Source: JBCCTX01 sp039197765
GTDB taxonomy: Bacteria > Bacteroidota > Bacteroidia > J057
Length of the DNA: 64,000 nucleotides
NCBI GenBank assembly: GCA_039197765.1
Contig: JBCCTX010000003.1
Location: 4,770 to 68,769 of the forward strand
Direction of reading: 5' to 3'
In this document: piece after piece, positions 15,215 through 23,676 of the stretch
Numbering within the stretch: position 1 is the stretch's first letter
Layout: each line of letters opens with the position of its first letter
Notes under the pieces: generated by a model
Databases searched by the model: none
Told to the model about the DNA's origin: nothing
The model's input: the letters and a program-made list of their open reading frames with translations, nothing else
Program-made: the position numbers and the translations under genes

Positions 15215-15757
15215 ATGATAAGCAGAAAAGAGTTTGACCAAGCTTGTCTACACGCCTTAGCATTCATCTCGAAAGCGGGGATAACCTTAACTGAGGAAGA
15301 CAAAGCACACGTTACTGTAGCGGATTTTGGACTAAGTCAGCTAGAAAAAGAAGGGGTTCAAATAGTAACCTTGTTTGAGACAGACAGAATAGCAGCAAAA
15401 ATTTTGGTGCTTTTCCCCTACCAAACAGAACCGGAGCATTGGCACCCTTCTGTTGGAAAAGACCCTGGAAAGGAAGAGATCATAAGAGCCCTTTACGGGG
15501 ATCTGTACTTTTACATTCCAGGGGAAGATACCTTAAATGAAGGATTCTTAGTGAAAGGGAAAGAGTCTTATTATACCATGCGGCACGAGGTTGTAATGAA
15601 ACCGGGGGCCCAACTTGTACTTGCTCCTGGAACGAAGCATTGGTTTCAAGCGGGAGAAAGGGGGGCCGTTATGTATTCTTTTTCCACCAAGGTTCGGGAC
15701 GCAATGGATCAGTTTTCAGATCCTGACATTGTCCGTGAAACTCAGATAGTGGACTGA
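15215..15757 (+). CDS. D-lyxose ketol-isomerase-like cupin
   Basis: The 180-residue cupin matches the YdaE-type D-lyxose/D-mannose isomerase family. The metal ligands are visible as EHWHP (His75, His77), GKEEI (Glu88) and GTKHWFQ (His142), with spacing close to the family. FSTKVRDAMDQFSDPDIVR at the C-terminus is also characteristic. Members interconvert D-lyxose with D-xylulose or D-mannose with D-fructose in the cytoplasm. It begins 4 bases after the MFS gene, so it belongs to the same operon. The actual substrate here may be another aldose or uronate. Confidence 0.8.
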   Translation: MISRKEFDQACLHALAFISKAGITLTEEDKAHVTVADFGLSQLEKEGVQIVTLFETDRIAAKILVLFPYQTEPEHWHPSVGKDPGKEEIIRALYGDLYFYIPGEDTLNEGFLVKGKESYYTMRHEVVMKPGAQLVLAPGTKHWFQAGERGAVMYSFSTKVRDAMDQFSDPDIVRETQIVD

Positions 15758-15785
15758 TTTTGTGTTTATTTCAATTAATCTACCT

Positions 15786-16745
15786 ATGAAACAAAGTATT
15801 ATCACAGCTTTTTTGGGGAAAACACAGGATAGGTTTTCAGCCTACCATAGCCCTACAAGTTTGGAGGAGCGTTTGAACCTTGTAAGCGCTATCCCGGGAG
15901 TCACGGGGGTAGAAGTTGTATATCCCTATGAAACAGGGGATCCAAATGAAACGATGATGCGGATGAAGGAGAAGCAATTGGAGTTTGCTGCAGTTAATGC
16001 AAATATCAAAAAGGAAACCCAATGGGTTCCAGGAGCAATTTCACGACCTGATAGAGAACTGCGCAAGCAAGCGATCGACATCATTAAAGGGGCTAAGGAT
16101 TATGCAAAAATCGTTGGAGCTCCTTTGGTTACCTGTTGCCCTTTGTCGGATGGTTATGACAATCTTTTTCAGGTAGATTATCCAAAGGCTTGGCGGTATA
16201 TGATCGAATCCATTTCAGAGGCTGCTGATTACCTCCCAGAAATTCCCCTTTTTTTGGAGTATAAGATCAATGAAACGCGGGTCCATTGTCACCTCGACAG
16301 TTGTTCGAAAACGCTTCTACTTTTAAAAGAAGTACAAAATTCAGCCACTGGCGTCACAATTGATTTTGGGCATTCGTTACTTGCGAAAGAGAATCCTGCA
16401 CAAGTACTAGCACTTTGTGAAGAGTCAGGGATTGACTATTACTTGCATACCAATGACAATGATTGGAATTTCGACTGGGATTTAGTAGGGGCCTCTCGAA
16501 ATTTTCTGCACACGGTTGAGTTTTTCTTCTATGCCAAGGAATACGGTTATTCAAAATTTTTTACTGCAGATGCCTCTCCACGCATATTTGATAGAGTTGA
16601 ATTTTTTACCCAGCACGCTAAAATGAATGAGGCAATTTGGAGGCGAGTAGAGGAAATGGACCGAAAAAAGTACCGTAAATGGATGGAAGAAGAGCGTTAT
16701 ATGGATTTAATGGAGTTGGTGAGAAAGGAAATTTATCGCTTGTAA
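15786..16745 (+). CDS. TIM-barrel sugar isomerase/epimerase
   Basis: The 319-residue protein belongs to the xylose-isomerase-like TIM-barrel superfamily (AP endonuclease 2 fold). Acidic and His metal ligands are suggested by PLFLEYKINE, VTIDFGHSLLAKENP and YLHTNDNDWNFDWD. A GTG at 15762 is in frame, but the ATG at 15786 gives a normal N-terminus, MKQSIITAFLGK. It follows the cupin isomerase by 28 bases and ends the locus; two isomerase-like enzymes in a row suggest a short route from an imported sugar to a keto-sugar. The exact reaction cannot be named. Confidence 0.8.
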   Translation: MKQSIITAFLGKTQDRFSAYHSPTSLEERLNLVSAIPGVTGVEVVYPYETGDPNETMMRMKEKQLEFAAVNANIKKETQWVPGAISRPDRELRKQAIDIIKGAKDYAKIVGAPLVTCCPLSDGYDNLFQVDYPKAWRYMIESISEAADYLPEIPLFLEYKINETRVHCHLDSCSKTLLLLKEVQNSATGVTIDFGHSLLAKENPAQVLALCEESGIDYYLHTNDNDWNFDWDLVGASRNFLHTVEFFFYAKEYGYSKFFTADASPRIFDRVEFFTQHAKMNEAIWRRVEEMDRKKYRKWMEEERYMDLMELVRKEIYRL

Positions 16746-16763
16746 AAAAAGGATCGCCCCATC

Positions 16764-19466
16764 TCAATAGTACACCACATCCACCTCTGGATGGGACTTT
16801 TTGAAGTCCTGTACTTTCTTACCCGGAACCTTGGAATTATAGCAAGTCAAAGAAGTCAGGGCTTTGAGATTGCTGAGGTACTTAAGACTCTTTATTCGAG
16901 TATTAGATATATCTAAGCTTTCTAGGTTCACCAGTCCAGAGACTTCTTTTATGTCTCGGATTTGAGTCCCAGAGCAACCGAGGTGCTTGAGGCTTTGAAT
17001 CCCCTTTATGGGTTCTAGGGATTCAACAGGGGTATTTCCTACTTCCAGGTATGCTAGATTCTGTAAGCCTCTGAGGGGAGCCAAGCTCCTAAGTGGGCCT
17101 TCAGTACAAGTCAGGTGTTGAAGACTAGGAAGCTCTGCAAGCGGGGTGAGAACAGCTATCTGGGTACGAACGAGTTGCAGGGTTCTGAGACGTTGGAGCG
17201 CGACCACTGGAGCTAAATCTCTTAAGCTACTCATTCCTTCCACTTTCAATTGAGGGAGCATTTCGATTTGGTGTAGCTCCTCTGAGGTAGGATTATCTCC
17301 CGCAAAGGAAATTTGAGAACCAAAAATGGTCTTCCAGTTTTCGGGTAGCTCTTGCCACCATGCGTCGAGTTCTTCCGCATGGAATAATACGACGCATTCT
17401 GGATTTTTTTCCAAAAAGGCTAAGACTTGTTCTTTGGTAATGGCTGTATTTTCACAGGACAGCAGGCGTAATTCCCCGAGGTTATAAAGAGGAGAAATAT
17501 CAGCAACTCCACTTGCGTCAAGTAGAACCTTTTTTAATTGATTTTTGTCTGAAAGGGCTGATATGGACCGTACCAAGCTGTTTTTTCCATTGATTTCTTC
17601 CAACTTAGCTAAGCCGATGAGGGGATCGAGGGAATTCACCTTGGTATTTTCAAAGCTCAATACACGAATTTCTTTTAGCGCTCCGATGGCTTCCAAGGAG
17701 CTAGTTGGGGTATTATCCAGTAATAGTACCTCTAAGTTGCTAAAAGCCTTAAGTGGCGCTAGGTCCTCGATGGCGGTGTTCCCCCGCAAATCCAACTCTG
17801 TGCGATTGGCGAGCGATTGCAAGGTTGCCTTGGAAGGTTGAGAGAGAATCAATTCTTTGGCTCCAATTGCCTGCTTCCAGGGGGTAGATAGACTTTTCCA
17901 CCAATCTATTAAGTCATCGGACTTGTAGGTTACGACGGTACCCGATTTTTTTCGCATAAAATCGAGCGCCTGCCTTTCGGTAATTGGTGTTTTGTCGCAG
18001 TAGACATTGGTAAGTTTTGGCAGCTCAAGCAAAGGGTCAAGACTGGAAATTTTCGTGTTTTCACAAGACAGTTTTTCCAGCGCACTCAGTCCAGAGATGC
18101 CCTCCAAGGAGGGGACAGAAGTTCCATTTATCTCCAAGCTATTTAACATCGGAAGGGAAGCAATAGCAGAAAGCTGGCTGATACGGGTATTGGAGACATT
18201 GAGGAAGGCTAACTGATCCATTCGACTCAGCGCATCTAAAGAGCTCACTTGACTACCATCTAGGCTAAGCTTACGGATAGATCGCGAATTTATAATCGGT
18301 GTAAGGTCCCGAACGGGCGTTTCACTTAGGTCCACAATTTGTAAGTCATTCAAATATTGGATAGGAGATAAGTCCGATACCTGGGTGCCATTGGCAAAGA
18401 TCTCTTGTATAGAAGGTGCAAACTGAACGGGAGATACGTCTGAGATCTGCGTTTGTGAAAAATCGAGGGATTTTAGCAGCGTAAGACTCTTAATTGGACC
18501 CAGGTTGGAAATGGGATTTTGGGAAATATTGAGCTTACGCAAACGCGTCATTTTGCTGATGGGGCTAAGGTCTGTAAGCCCAGAACTACTTAAATCTATT
18601 TCTCGTAAATCTAAAATTCCTTTTATATCTGTGAAGGTTTGTGGATTCTCCAGAACAAAGGTATCTATATGGCTCAACAGATACGTACTGTCTACGGGCG
18701 GGTGAATTTCTGACTCCAGGATATCGGGAAGTTTGACGCTGGAAATAACATTTACCGTATCGCGCTTGGGAAGGAAGAGGGTATCTCCTAGCTTCAACCC
18801 CGTATTGACCCGAAGTACATCGCGCATGGTGAGATTTTTGTCCACCTTGATCTTGTCAGCGAACAAAAATTTCCAGTCTATGGGGAGGTTGTTCCACCAT
18901 GTATTTACTCCAGCTAGCTCGTTTACTTTTGTCGAGTAGATACTTGCAATCTTCAATTCTCGCTCTACGGCGTCTAGGTTTACCTCGATAAATCGCGGTT
19001 GAGTGTTTTCTATGGTATTTCCTTCGACGGTTTTGCCTTTTAGCGTTCGGCTGAGTTTTGCCAGAAAGTAGTGCTGGTCAAAATCATTAATGCTGTGTTC
19101 AATCTCTTGTAATTCCAGGTCGAAAGTAGCTTCACTGAAAAAGAAGTCTATGTCCTGTAAGTAAGATTCAACGTCTTTATTCGTAACCGTAGACCGATAG
19201 GGAGCCAGATCATCTTCGATTTGTACTTCCGAATCTCTAAATACTTTCTTATAACTTTGGGTAATGATGATATTCTTCTGCCGCTTACTGCTTTGAGCAC
19301 TTCCAATGGTATTGAGGCTAAATTCCAAAAAGGAAATTAACTGTCCTACCTCTCGTTTATAGGTCTCTATTTCCTGAGGGCTAAGCCGTTGTTGGCCATA
19401 GACGATATTCCCCATCATGAAGGATAGGAGAATAAGGAACCGACTCGTTTTTGCCATCCTATTCAT
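16764..19466 (-). CDS. Large exported leucine-rich-repeat protein with three repeated modules
   Basis: The 900-residue protein has a signal peptide (MNRMAKTSRFLILLSFM, possible restart at Met4) and many ~22-residue LRRs of the SDS22/internalin type (LxxLxxLNIS...I/L...LSPI). The LRR blocks are interrupted by a repeated insert: a cap segment such as QVLAFLEKNPECVVLF, then WWxxLPxxWKxxF. The WW motif occurs at residues ~189, ~522 and ~702. The protein ends in a cap-like KVQDFKKSHPEVDVVYY. It has no T9SS tail and no transmembrane anchor beyond the leader, so it is probably periplasmic or exported by another route. Its start overlaps the preceding gene by 8 bases. Confidence 0.82.
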   Translation of the reverse strand: MNRMAKTSRFLILLSFMMGNIVYGQQRLSPQEIETYKREVGQLISFLEFSLNTIGSAQSSKRQKNIIITQSYKKVFRDSEVQIEDDLAPYRSTVTNKDVESYLQDIDFFFSEATFDLELQEIEHSINDFDQHYFLAKLSRTLKGKTVEGNTIENTQPRFIEVNLDAVERELKIASIYSTKVNELAGVNTWWNNLPIDWKFLFADKIKVDKNLTMRDVLRVNTGLKLGDTLFLPKRDTVNVISSVKLPDILESEIHPPVDSTYLLSHIDTFVLENPQTFTDIKGILDLREIDLSSSGLTDLSPISKMTRLRKLNISQNPISNLGPIKSLTLLKSLDFSQTQISDVSPVQFAPSIQEIFANGTQVSDLSPIQYLNDLQIVDLSETPVRDLTPIINSRSIRKLSLDGSQVSSLDALSRMDQLAFLNVSNTRISQLSAIASLPMLNSLEINGTSVPSLEGISGLSALEKLSCENTKISSLDPLLELPKLTNVYCDKTPITERQALDFMRKKSGTVVTYKSDDLIDWWKSLSTPWKQAIGAKELILSQPSKATLQSLANRTELDLRGNTAIEDLAPLKAFSNLEVLLLDNTPTSSLEAIGALKEIRVLSFENTKVNSLDPLIGLAKLEEINGKNSLVRSISALSDKNQLKKVLLDASGVADISPLYNLGELRLLSCENTAITKEQVLAFLEKNPECVVLFHAEELDAWWQELPENWKTIFGSQISFAGDNPTSEELHQIEMLPQLKVEGMSSLRDLAPVVALQRLRTLQLVRTQIAVLTPLAELPSLQHLTCTEGPLRSLAPLRGLQNLAYLEVGNTPVESLEPIKGIQSLKHLGCSGTQIRDIKEVSGLVNLESLDISNTRIKSLKYLSNLKALTSLTCYNSKVPGKKVQDFKKSHPEVDVVYY

Positions 19467-20295
19467 GATATATATACTTCAGCAATATATTCTTTTGAGC
19501 CTCCGGAATCCGGACAAGCTGTGATATCAACCAGCCCCGATTGGGGCCTCGGCGATTTATTTCAGAAAGTTCAAAGTACCAATCTTTGATTTGAACAAAA
19601 TGAAATTTAACCTTTTTTACCGAATTGAAGGTAATATTCCCCTTTTTTAGTTCATAGAGAAGTAAAGTCAGGTGGTCGGGATGATATTCTTTCGAGGCGT
19701 ATAACTCGACCTTTCGGGAATCTTGGAAAACTTTCCGTAAGGTCATAAAGTCCAACTCATGGCTTTGCGGGTGAATGAACGGAGGGATTCCATCCAGGGA
19801 ATCCTGCTCGACAAACATGGAAGCGAAGGGCTCAAAATAGACCTGGGAAAACACCCATTTAAAGCCTACGGGTTCTTTTTGGAGTTTCAAAAATAGGGTA
19901 GCGGAATGGGGCCTATTTTGGTAGGTAAAATTTGCGATAACTTCAGCAAACCAACCTTCTCCATAGAAATCCAGGAATCCGGGTTGCGAAGTACGGGTAA
20001 GGTCTCGAATGAATCTCTTTTTCAAGCTGTCGGGTAGACTGGGATTCTGTAGGTCAAATAAGATAGGCAGGTAGCGTTGGCGTTCCCGAATATCTCTGTA
20101 TTTGGAGTTTCCTGGGTAATAACGGTTACCACGCGTATCTTCTTCTCCATTGAATCGACGGAAAAACTGATTTACCTGTTTGGTTTCAGCATATAGAACC
20201 TGTTCGTTCCCCAAATAATCGGAAAGTACCTGAGACGTAGCGCTTTGTCCAATCCATACCAGCAAGCTTACCAAAACAATTTTACGATACCTCAT
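19459..20295 (-). CDS. Exported protein of unknown function, partner of the LRR protein
   Basis: The 278-residue product has a cleavable signal peptide (~1-22). It is hydrophilic and rich in aromatic residues, with blocks NQFFRRFNGEED, YPGNSKYRDI, FLDFYGEGWFAEV and VKFHFVQIKDWYFELSEINR. No known catalytic motif is recognised. The 8-base overlap with the LRR gene indicates translational coupling and related function. A terminator sits just upstream at 20325-20357, so this gene and the LRR gene may have their own promoter. I did not find an exact TAnnTTTG box. Confidence 0.7.
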   Translation of the reverse strand: MRYRKIVLVSLLVWIGQSATSQVLSDYLGNEQVLYAETKQVNQFFRRFNGEEDTRGNRYYPGNSKYRDIRERQRYLPILFDLQNPSLPDSLKKRFIRDLTRTSQPGFLDFYGEGWFAEVIANFTYQNRPHSATLFLKLQKEPVGFKWVFSQVYFEPFASMFVEQDSLDGIPPFIHPQSHELDFMTLRKVFQDSRKVELYASKEYHPDHLTLLLYELKKGNITFNSVKKVKFHFVQIKDWYFELSEINRRGPNRGWLISQLVRIPEAQKNILLKYIYHE

Positions 20296-20324
20296 TCAGC
20301 GGTAAAATTAGAACAAAATTTCGG

Positions 20325-20357
20325 AAAAAAAACAGGCCCTTCTTTGGGAGGGGCCTG
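20325..20357 (-). terminator. Rho-independent terminator between the two halves of the exported cluster
   Basis: CAGGCCC at 20333-20339 pairs with GGGCCTG at 20351-20357. On the minus strand the hairpin is followed by eight T residues (A-tract 20325-20332). It lies downstream of the gene ending at 20406 and upstream of the one starting at 20295, so the four-gene cluster is at least partly divided into two transcripts. Confidence 0.85.
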
Positions 20358-20405
20358 TAATATTTTCTGCTAATTAGGCGGAAATAAGCTCTGTATTGTC
20401 AAAAG

Positions 20406-21008
20406 TCATGGTAGAGTCTCAGTTACCCGAATATCTCCCAACAATACATCCCAATAATCGATGATACGTCCATTGATCTGGGTTTGTTTTTGCTCTACGT
20501 AAACCGTAATGTCCTTTTTCGTTGTATCCTTATATTTAAGTCCATCTTCTCCTACTCCCTCAAAGCGCTGGAAAATGGTGATTACTCCCACATACCTTCC
20601 ATCTGGTTGTAGAACCAGGTCGCTTATATACTGGATATTATACCACTTGATATTTACTTGATTGTAATTCAAGGCCATTAGGCGTTCAAAGTATCGACGC
20701 ACCTCGAAGTAAAGTATTTCTGGTCTACTTAGAGACGAAACGCCAATTTCGCTGCCTTCGGCGAAAAGTTCTACCGCCCTGTCTATGACGCGATTAGCCT
20801 CAGAGAAGGCTGTTTCTTTGCTCCCCACGATAGCGATATATTTTCCCAAATCTCTTACCTTTTCCAAGGCTAGGGAGTCAATAGCCTGCTTGCGCTGAGG
20901 ACTGATATCAACCTGGGCAAAAAGACCAGAAAAACTGCCCACGAAAAACAGTACAATTAACCAGGGGCGAGAGAATGTAAATAATCTTTGCATGTTGATG
21001 AAATTCAT
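20406..21008 (-). CDS. Exported protein of unknown function
   Basis: The 200-residue protein has an N-terminal signal peptide (~1-31, ending GLFAQ). The mature part has helices followed by a beta-rich stretch, VNIKWYNIQYISDLVLQ, YVGVITIFQRFEG, KKDITVYVEQ and WDVLLGDIRV, which looks like an SnoaL/NTF2-like or similar small sandwich fold. That assignment is only an impression. Its ATG overlaps the upstream lipoprotein stop (TAATG), so the two are translationally coupled. Confidence 0.68.
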   Translation of the reverse strand: MNFINMQRLFTFSRPWLIVLFFVGSFSGLFAQVDISPQRKQAIDSLALEKVRDLGKYIAIVGSKETAFSEANRVIDRAVELFAEGSEIGVSSLSRPEILYFEVRRYFERLMALNYNQVNIKWYNIQYISDLVLQPDGRYVGVITIFQRFEGVGEDGLKYKDTTKKDITVYVEQKQTQINGRIIDYWDVLLGDIRVTETLP

Positions 21009-21667
21009 TAATAATTCTTTCTGCGAGAGAGTTCTAGTTCGGATATTTTTCCATTATCATCATAGGCAATGTTGGAAACAAGGTCCATGATTTTTTGCGT
21101 ATCCTTGAGGTAGTTGAGGTATTTCTTGATCGTGGTAGGCTTATCGTAATCTTTGATGGGACCTGATTGGTTGATGATTACCAAAACGGGGGTATTATCA
21201 GATGAGAAATATTGCAGGACCTGGTCAATTTTCTGATTGGCATCGTCAGATGATACAGAAGAGGCGATATTTCCAAACTCCATATCCAGTTGGGAGGAAC
21301 TTACGAGGGGCTGAGAAGGCTTCGGTGCCTCATTGAGCATGCGCTCGAGTGCCAATTGCTCATCTTGAAGTTTGGTTTCCACCTGAGCAATAAGGTCTCG
21401 AATGGTCGGATCATCCAAATTCATGCTCTTGACGTATTCCAATTGTTCTTTTTTGCTTTGAAGCTGCGCGGTTGTGGTTGCCCCTGGGCTTGCGAGTAAA
21501 TTCTCTAAGATAGTCTTTGCCTCGGCAATCTTTGCCTCTTTGGCGCGCTGGGCAGCTTCTAAGGCTTGCTGCTCGGCAAGTTTTTTCTTGGACTTACATC
21601 CAGTAGTGGTAGCTAGTGGTAGTGCGAGAAGGGCAATAACAAAAAATCTCAGCCCTCGAGTTAGCAT
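21008..21667 (-). CDS. Lipoprotein with helical region, unknown function
   Basis: From the ATG at 21667 the protein has 219 residues with a leader ending LATTTGC, so the Cys is probably lipidated. In-frame ATGs at 21688 and 21706 are possible, while the longer frame to 21826 is unlikely because it adds no signal sequence. The mature protein has an Ala/Lys/Glu-rich coiled-coil-like stretch (AEQQALEAAQRAKEAKIAE) and a compact domain containing TPVLVIINQSGPIKDYDKPT and LKDTQKIMDLVSNIAYD. I recognise no family. It heads the exported cluster. Confidence 0.68.
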   Translation of the reverse strand: MLTRGLRFFVIALLALPLATTTGCKSKKKLAEQQALEAAQRAKEAKIAEAKTILENLLASPGATTTAQLQSKKEQLEYVKSMNLDDPTIRDLIAQVETKLQDEQLALERMLNEAPKPSQPLVSSSQLDMEFGNIASSVSSDDANQKIDQVLQYFSSDNTPVLVIINQSGPIKDYDKPTTIKKYLNYLKDTQKIMDLVSNIAYDDNGKISELELSRRKNY

Positions 21668-21792
21668 GGTTTTGCGAAATATTTGCATCCTGTTTGAACT
21701 TATCATATGGAACCAATTAATTAATGGTTTCGAATGGTTTCTAGGTAAAACTATGAAAAACATTCCATGAATTGAAGCCCCAGATATACTTT

Positions 21793-22794
21793 TCAATTCC
21801 AATTTAACGATTTTCGTTCCGTCCAATAAGCATCTACGGACATTTTTGCCCTTTCCAATATTTCAGTCTCCTCTATTATTCGGGGTAACTGTAGTGCTTT
21901 GACATTCGATTGGATGTGGCTAGCCTTACCTGCTCCACTGAGAACAACATGTATCCAATCTTGCTGTAGGGCGATTTTTAATAGGAGTGCATCGATTGTG
22001 GTGTCATAGGACTGTGCAATAGCTTGCAGGAAGTGGAGAGTTTCCGTAAAATGTGGATGGGTATTGCGGGTAGTCAAGCGTCCATTGGCCAGGGCTTCTT
22101 TGATAATGATTCCTTTGCCCATTTGGGATGCAAGGGTAAGAGCCTCCCCAGCGCTGGGCTCCATAACATTCCACGTAGCTTGAAAACTATCGAAAACCGG
22201 AACTCCGTCTACTTCGCTCATTAATGCAGCTCGTATAACTTCCCCTTGTTCAGGGCCACTCACAGACATCCCAATTCCTATCCCTTTCTCCTTTAGGCGT
22301 ACAAGTGCTTCGAGAACTTCCGTTTTTCCTAGTATTCCACTTGAAAAAGTTGCCGAATGAACTTGATATAGGTCTAAATGATTGCCTAAGCGTTTTTGGC
22401 TGGAGGCCCATTGTCGGGAAAAGGTGTCCAAGTTATGATCTTTTACTTCGTGAACTTGTGCTTGTACCTGCCATTTAGCCGTGTAGGTGTACCCCCATTT
22501 GGAGCCTACAGCGATAGCATCTAGGGGGAGATCGCGCTTTCTAATCCAAGAGGCCAGGAATTCTTCTGCCTTCCCATAAGATTGGGCCACATCAAAGTAC
22601 CTGATTCCCTCTTTCCAAGCTAGGTCTAATACGCTATGCGTATGAGCCTCCATTTGCGCAACACCATAGGAAAAATTTAGGTCTTCCCCATGGTTGAGGT
22701 TTATGTAACCGGGTCTCCCTAAAGCGGCGAGCCCTAGACCTAGTCTACTCACTTTTACGGGTAGGTTACCCAAGGGGATCAGTGAAATCGTCAT
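21793..22794 (-). CDS. Aldo/keto reductase
   Basis: The 333-residue NADPH-dependent AKR-fold enzyme has the expected active-site residues: Asp and Tyr in FDVAQSYGKAE, Lys in GSKWGY and His in DLYQVHSATF. GIGIGMSVSGPEQGEVI is the later conserved strand. It probably reduces or oxidises a sugar-derived carbonyl. Its start overlaps the end of the kinase gene by 29 bases, so the two are expressed together. Confidence 0.85.
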   Translation of the reverse strand: MTISLIPLGNLPVKVSRLGLGLAALGRPGYINLNHGEDLNFSYGVAQMEAHTHSVLDLAWKEGIRYFDVAQSYGKAEEFLASWIRKRDLPLDAIAVGSKWGYTYTAKWQVQAQVHEVKDHNLDTFSRQWASSQKRLGNHLDLYQVHSATFSSGILGKTEVLEALVRLKEKGIGIGMSVSGPEQGEVIRAALMSEVDGVPVFDSFQATWNVMEPSAGEALTLASQMGKGIIIKEALANGRLTTRNTHPHFTETLHFLQAIAQSYDTTIDALLLKIALQQDWIHVVLSGAGKASHIQSNVKALQLPRIIEETEILERAKMSVDAYWTERKSLNWN

Positions 22795-23641
22795 ATGTTA
22801 GAACTTCAACTAGTCTTTCGATGGGGTCAGATATAATTTTTCCTTGCTGAATATGTGCCTTTTGTAGGGTGCTAATAAGCTCCTCTTGGAAATGGATGGC
22901 TATAGAGCCTACAAAATCAACGGGATACTTACGAGAATGGGGGAGGGGGGCTAAGGTTCCTTGTATAAAAGCCCCAAATCGCTGAATAATCATTTCACAT
23001 ATCTCAGGAAGGTGCTTGAATGCGTGAACAGTACGAGCGAGAGAGCCTAGCCATTTTACGGGTTTGAATTCTGTATACAACTGATTTCTCAACGTTTCCC
23101 GGTCCATCTGCAACTGATCGAGGATAACCCTTTCGGTATTTTCTGTAAAATCCCCCTGTAAAATTTTAATAAGTAAATGCTTCCCTAAGTCCACGCCTGA
23201 GCCTTCATCTCCCAAGATGTACCCTAATCCCCCTCTCCTGCGGGTTATTTTTCCTCCATCAAATTCACAGGCATTTGATCCTGTCCCCAAGATCGCGACA
23301 ATTCCTTTTGTCCGTTGGGTAGCTAGACAAGCTGCTTGAAGATCATCGCCAACCCATATTTGCTCAACTTCGGGGAATAACCCTCTTAACATTGATTGCA
23401 TCTGATTCCTGGGATGGGAATTTCTCAGGCCTGCACCAAAGAAATGGATTGAGGTAGGAGGAAAATCTAAGGAATGTATGCTAAATACGTTTTGTGCGGC
23501 TTGTTGCAAGTCTACTTGAGAAAGCGAAGAAGGATTAAATCCGATGGAGGAAAAGCGCTGGACTACTTTGCCCTTTTCACATAAGCGCCAGTCTGTTTTT
23601 GTGGCACCACTTTCGGCGAGTAAAATACGCTTGTGCATCAT
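22766..23641 (-). CDS. BadF/BadG-type sugar kinase (N-acetylglucosamine kinase-like)
   Basis: The 291-residue ASKHA-fold kinase shows the phosphate-1 motif ESGATKTDWRL near the N-terminus, the catalytic WVGDDLQAACLAT segment, the adenosine-side AILGTGSNACEFD, and GLGYILGDEGSGVDLGKHLL. This arrangement matches bacterial and eukaryotic N-acetylglucosamine kinases. It should phosphorylate an amino sugar or hexose in the cytoplasm. Between a GH57 glycosidase gene (35 bases upstream) and an aldo/keto reductase, it suggests a small glycan-use operon. Confidence 0.85.
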   Translation of the reverse strand: MMHKRILLAESGATKTDWRLCEKGKVVQRFSSIGFNPSSLSQVDLQQAAQNVFSIHSLDFPPTSIHFFGAGLRNSHPRNQMQSMLRGLFPEVEQIWVGDDLQAACLATQRTKGIVAILGTGSNACEFDGGKITRRRGGLGYILGDEGSGVDLGKHLLIKILQGDFTENTERVILDQLQMDRETLRNQLYTEFKPVKWLGSLARTVHAFKHLPEICEMIIQRFGAFIQGTLAPLPHSRKYPVDFVGSIAIHFQEELISTLQKAHIQQGKIISDPIERLVEVLTYDDFTDPLG

Positions 23642-23676
23642 AAACAGTAGATTCCTATAGACTCTTGTTGCTGAGT

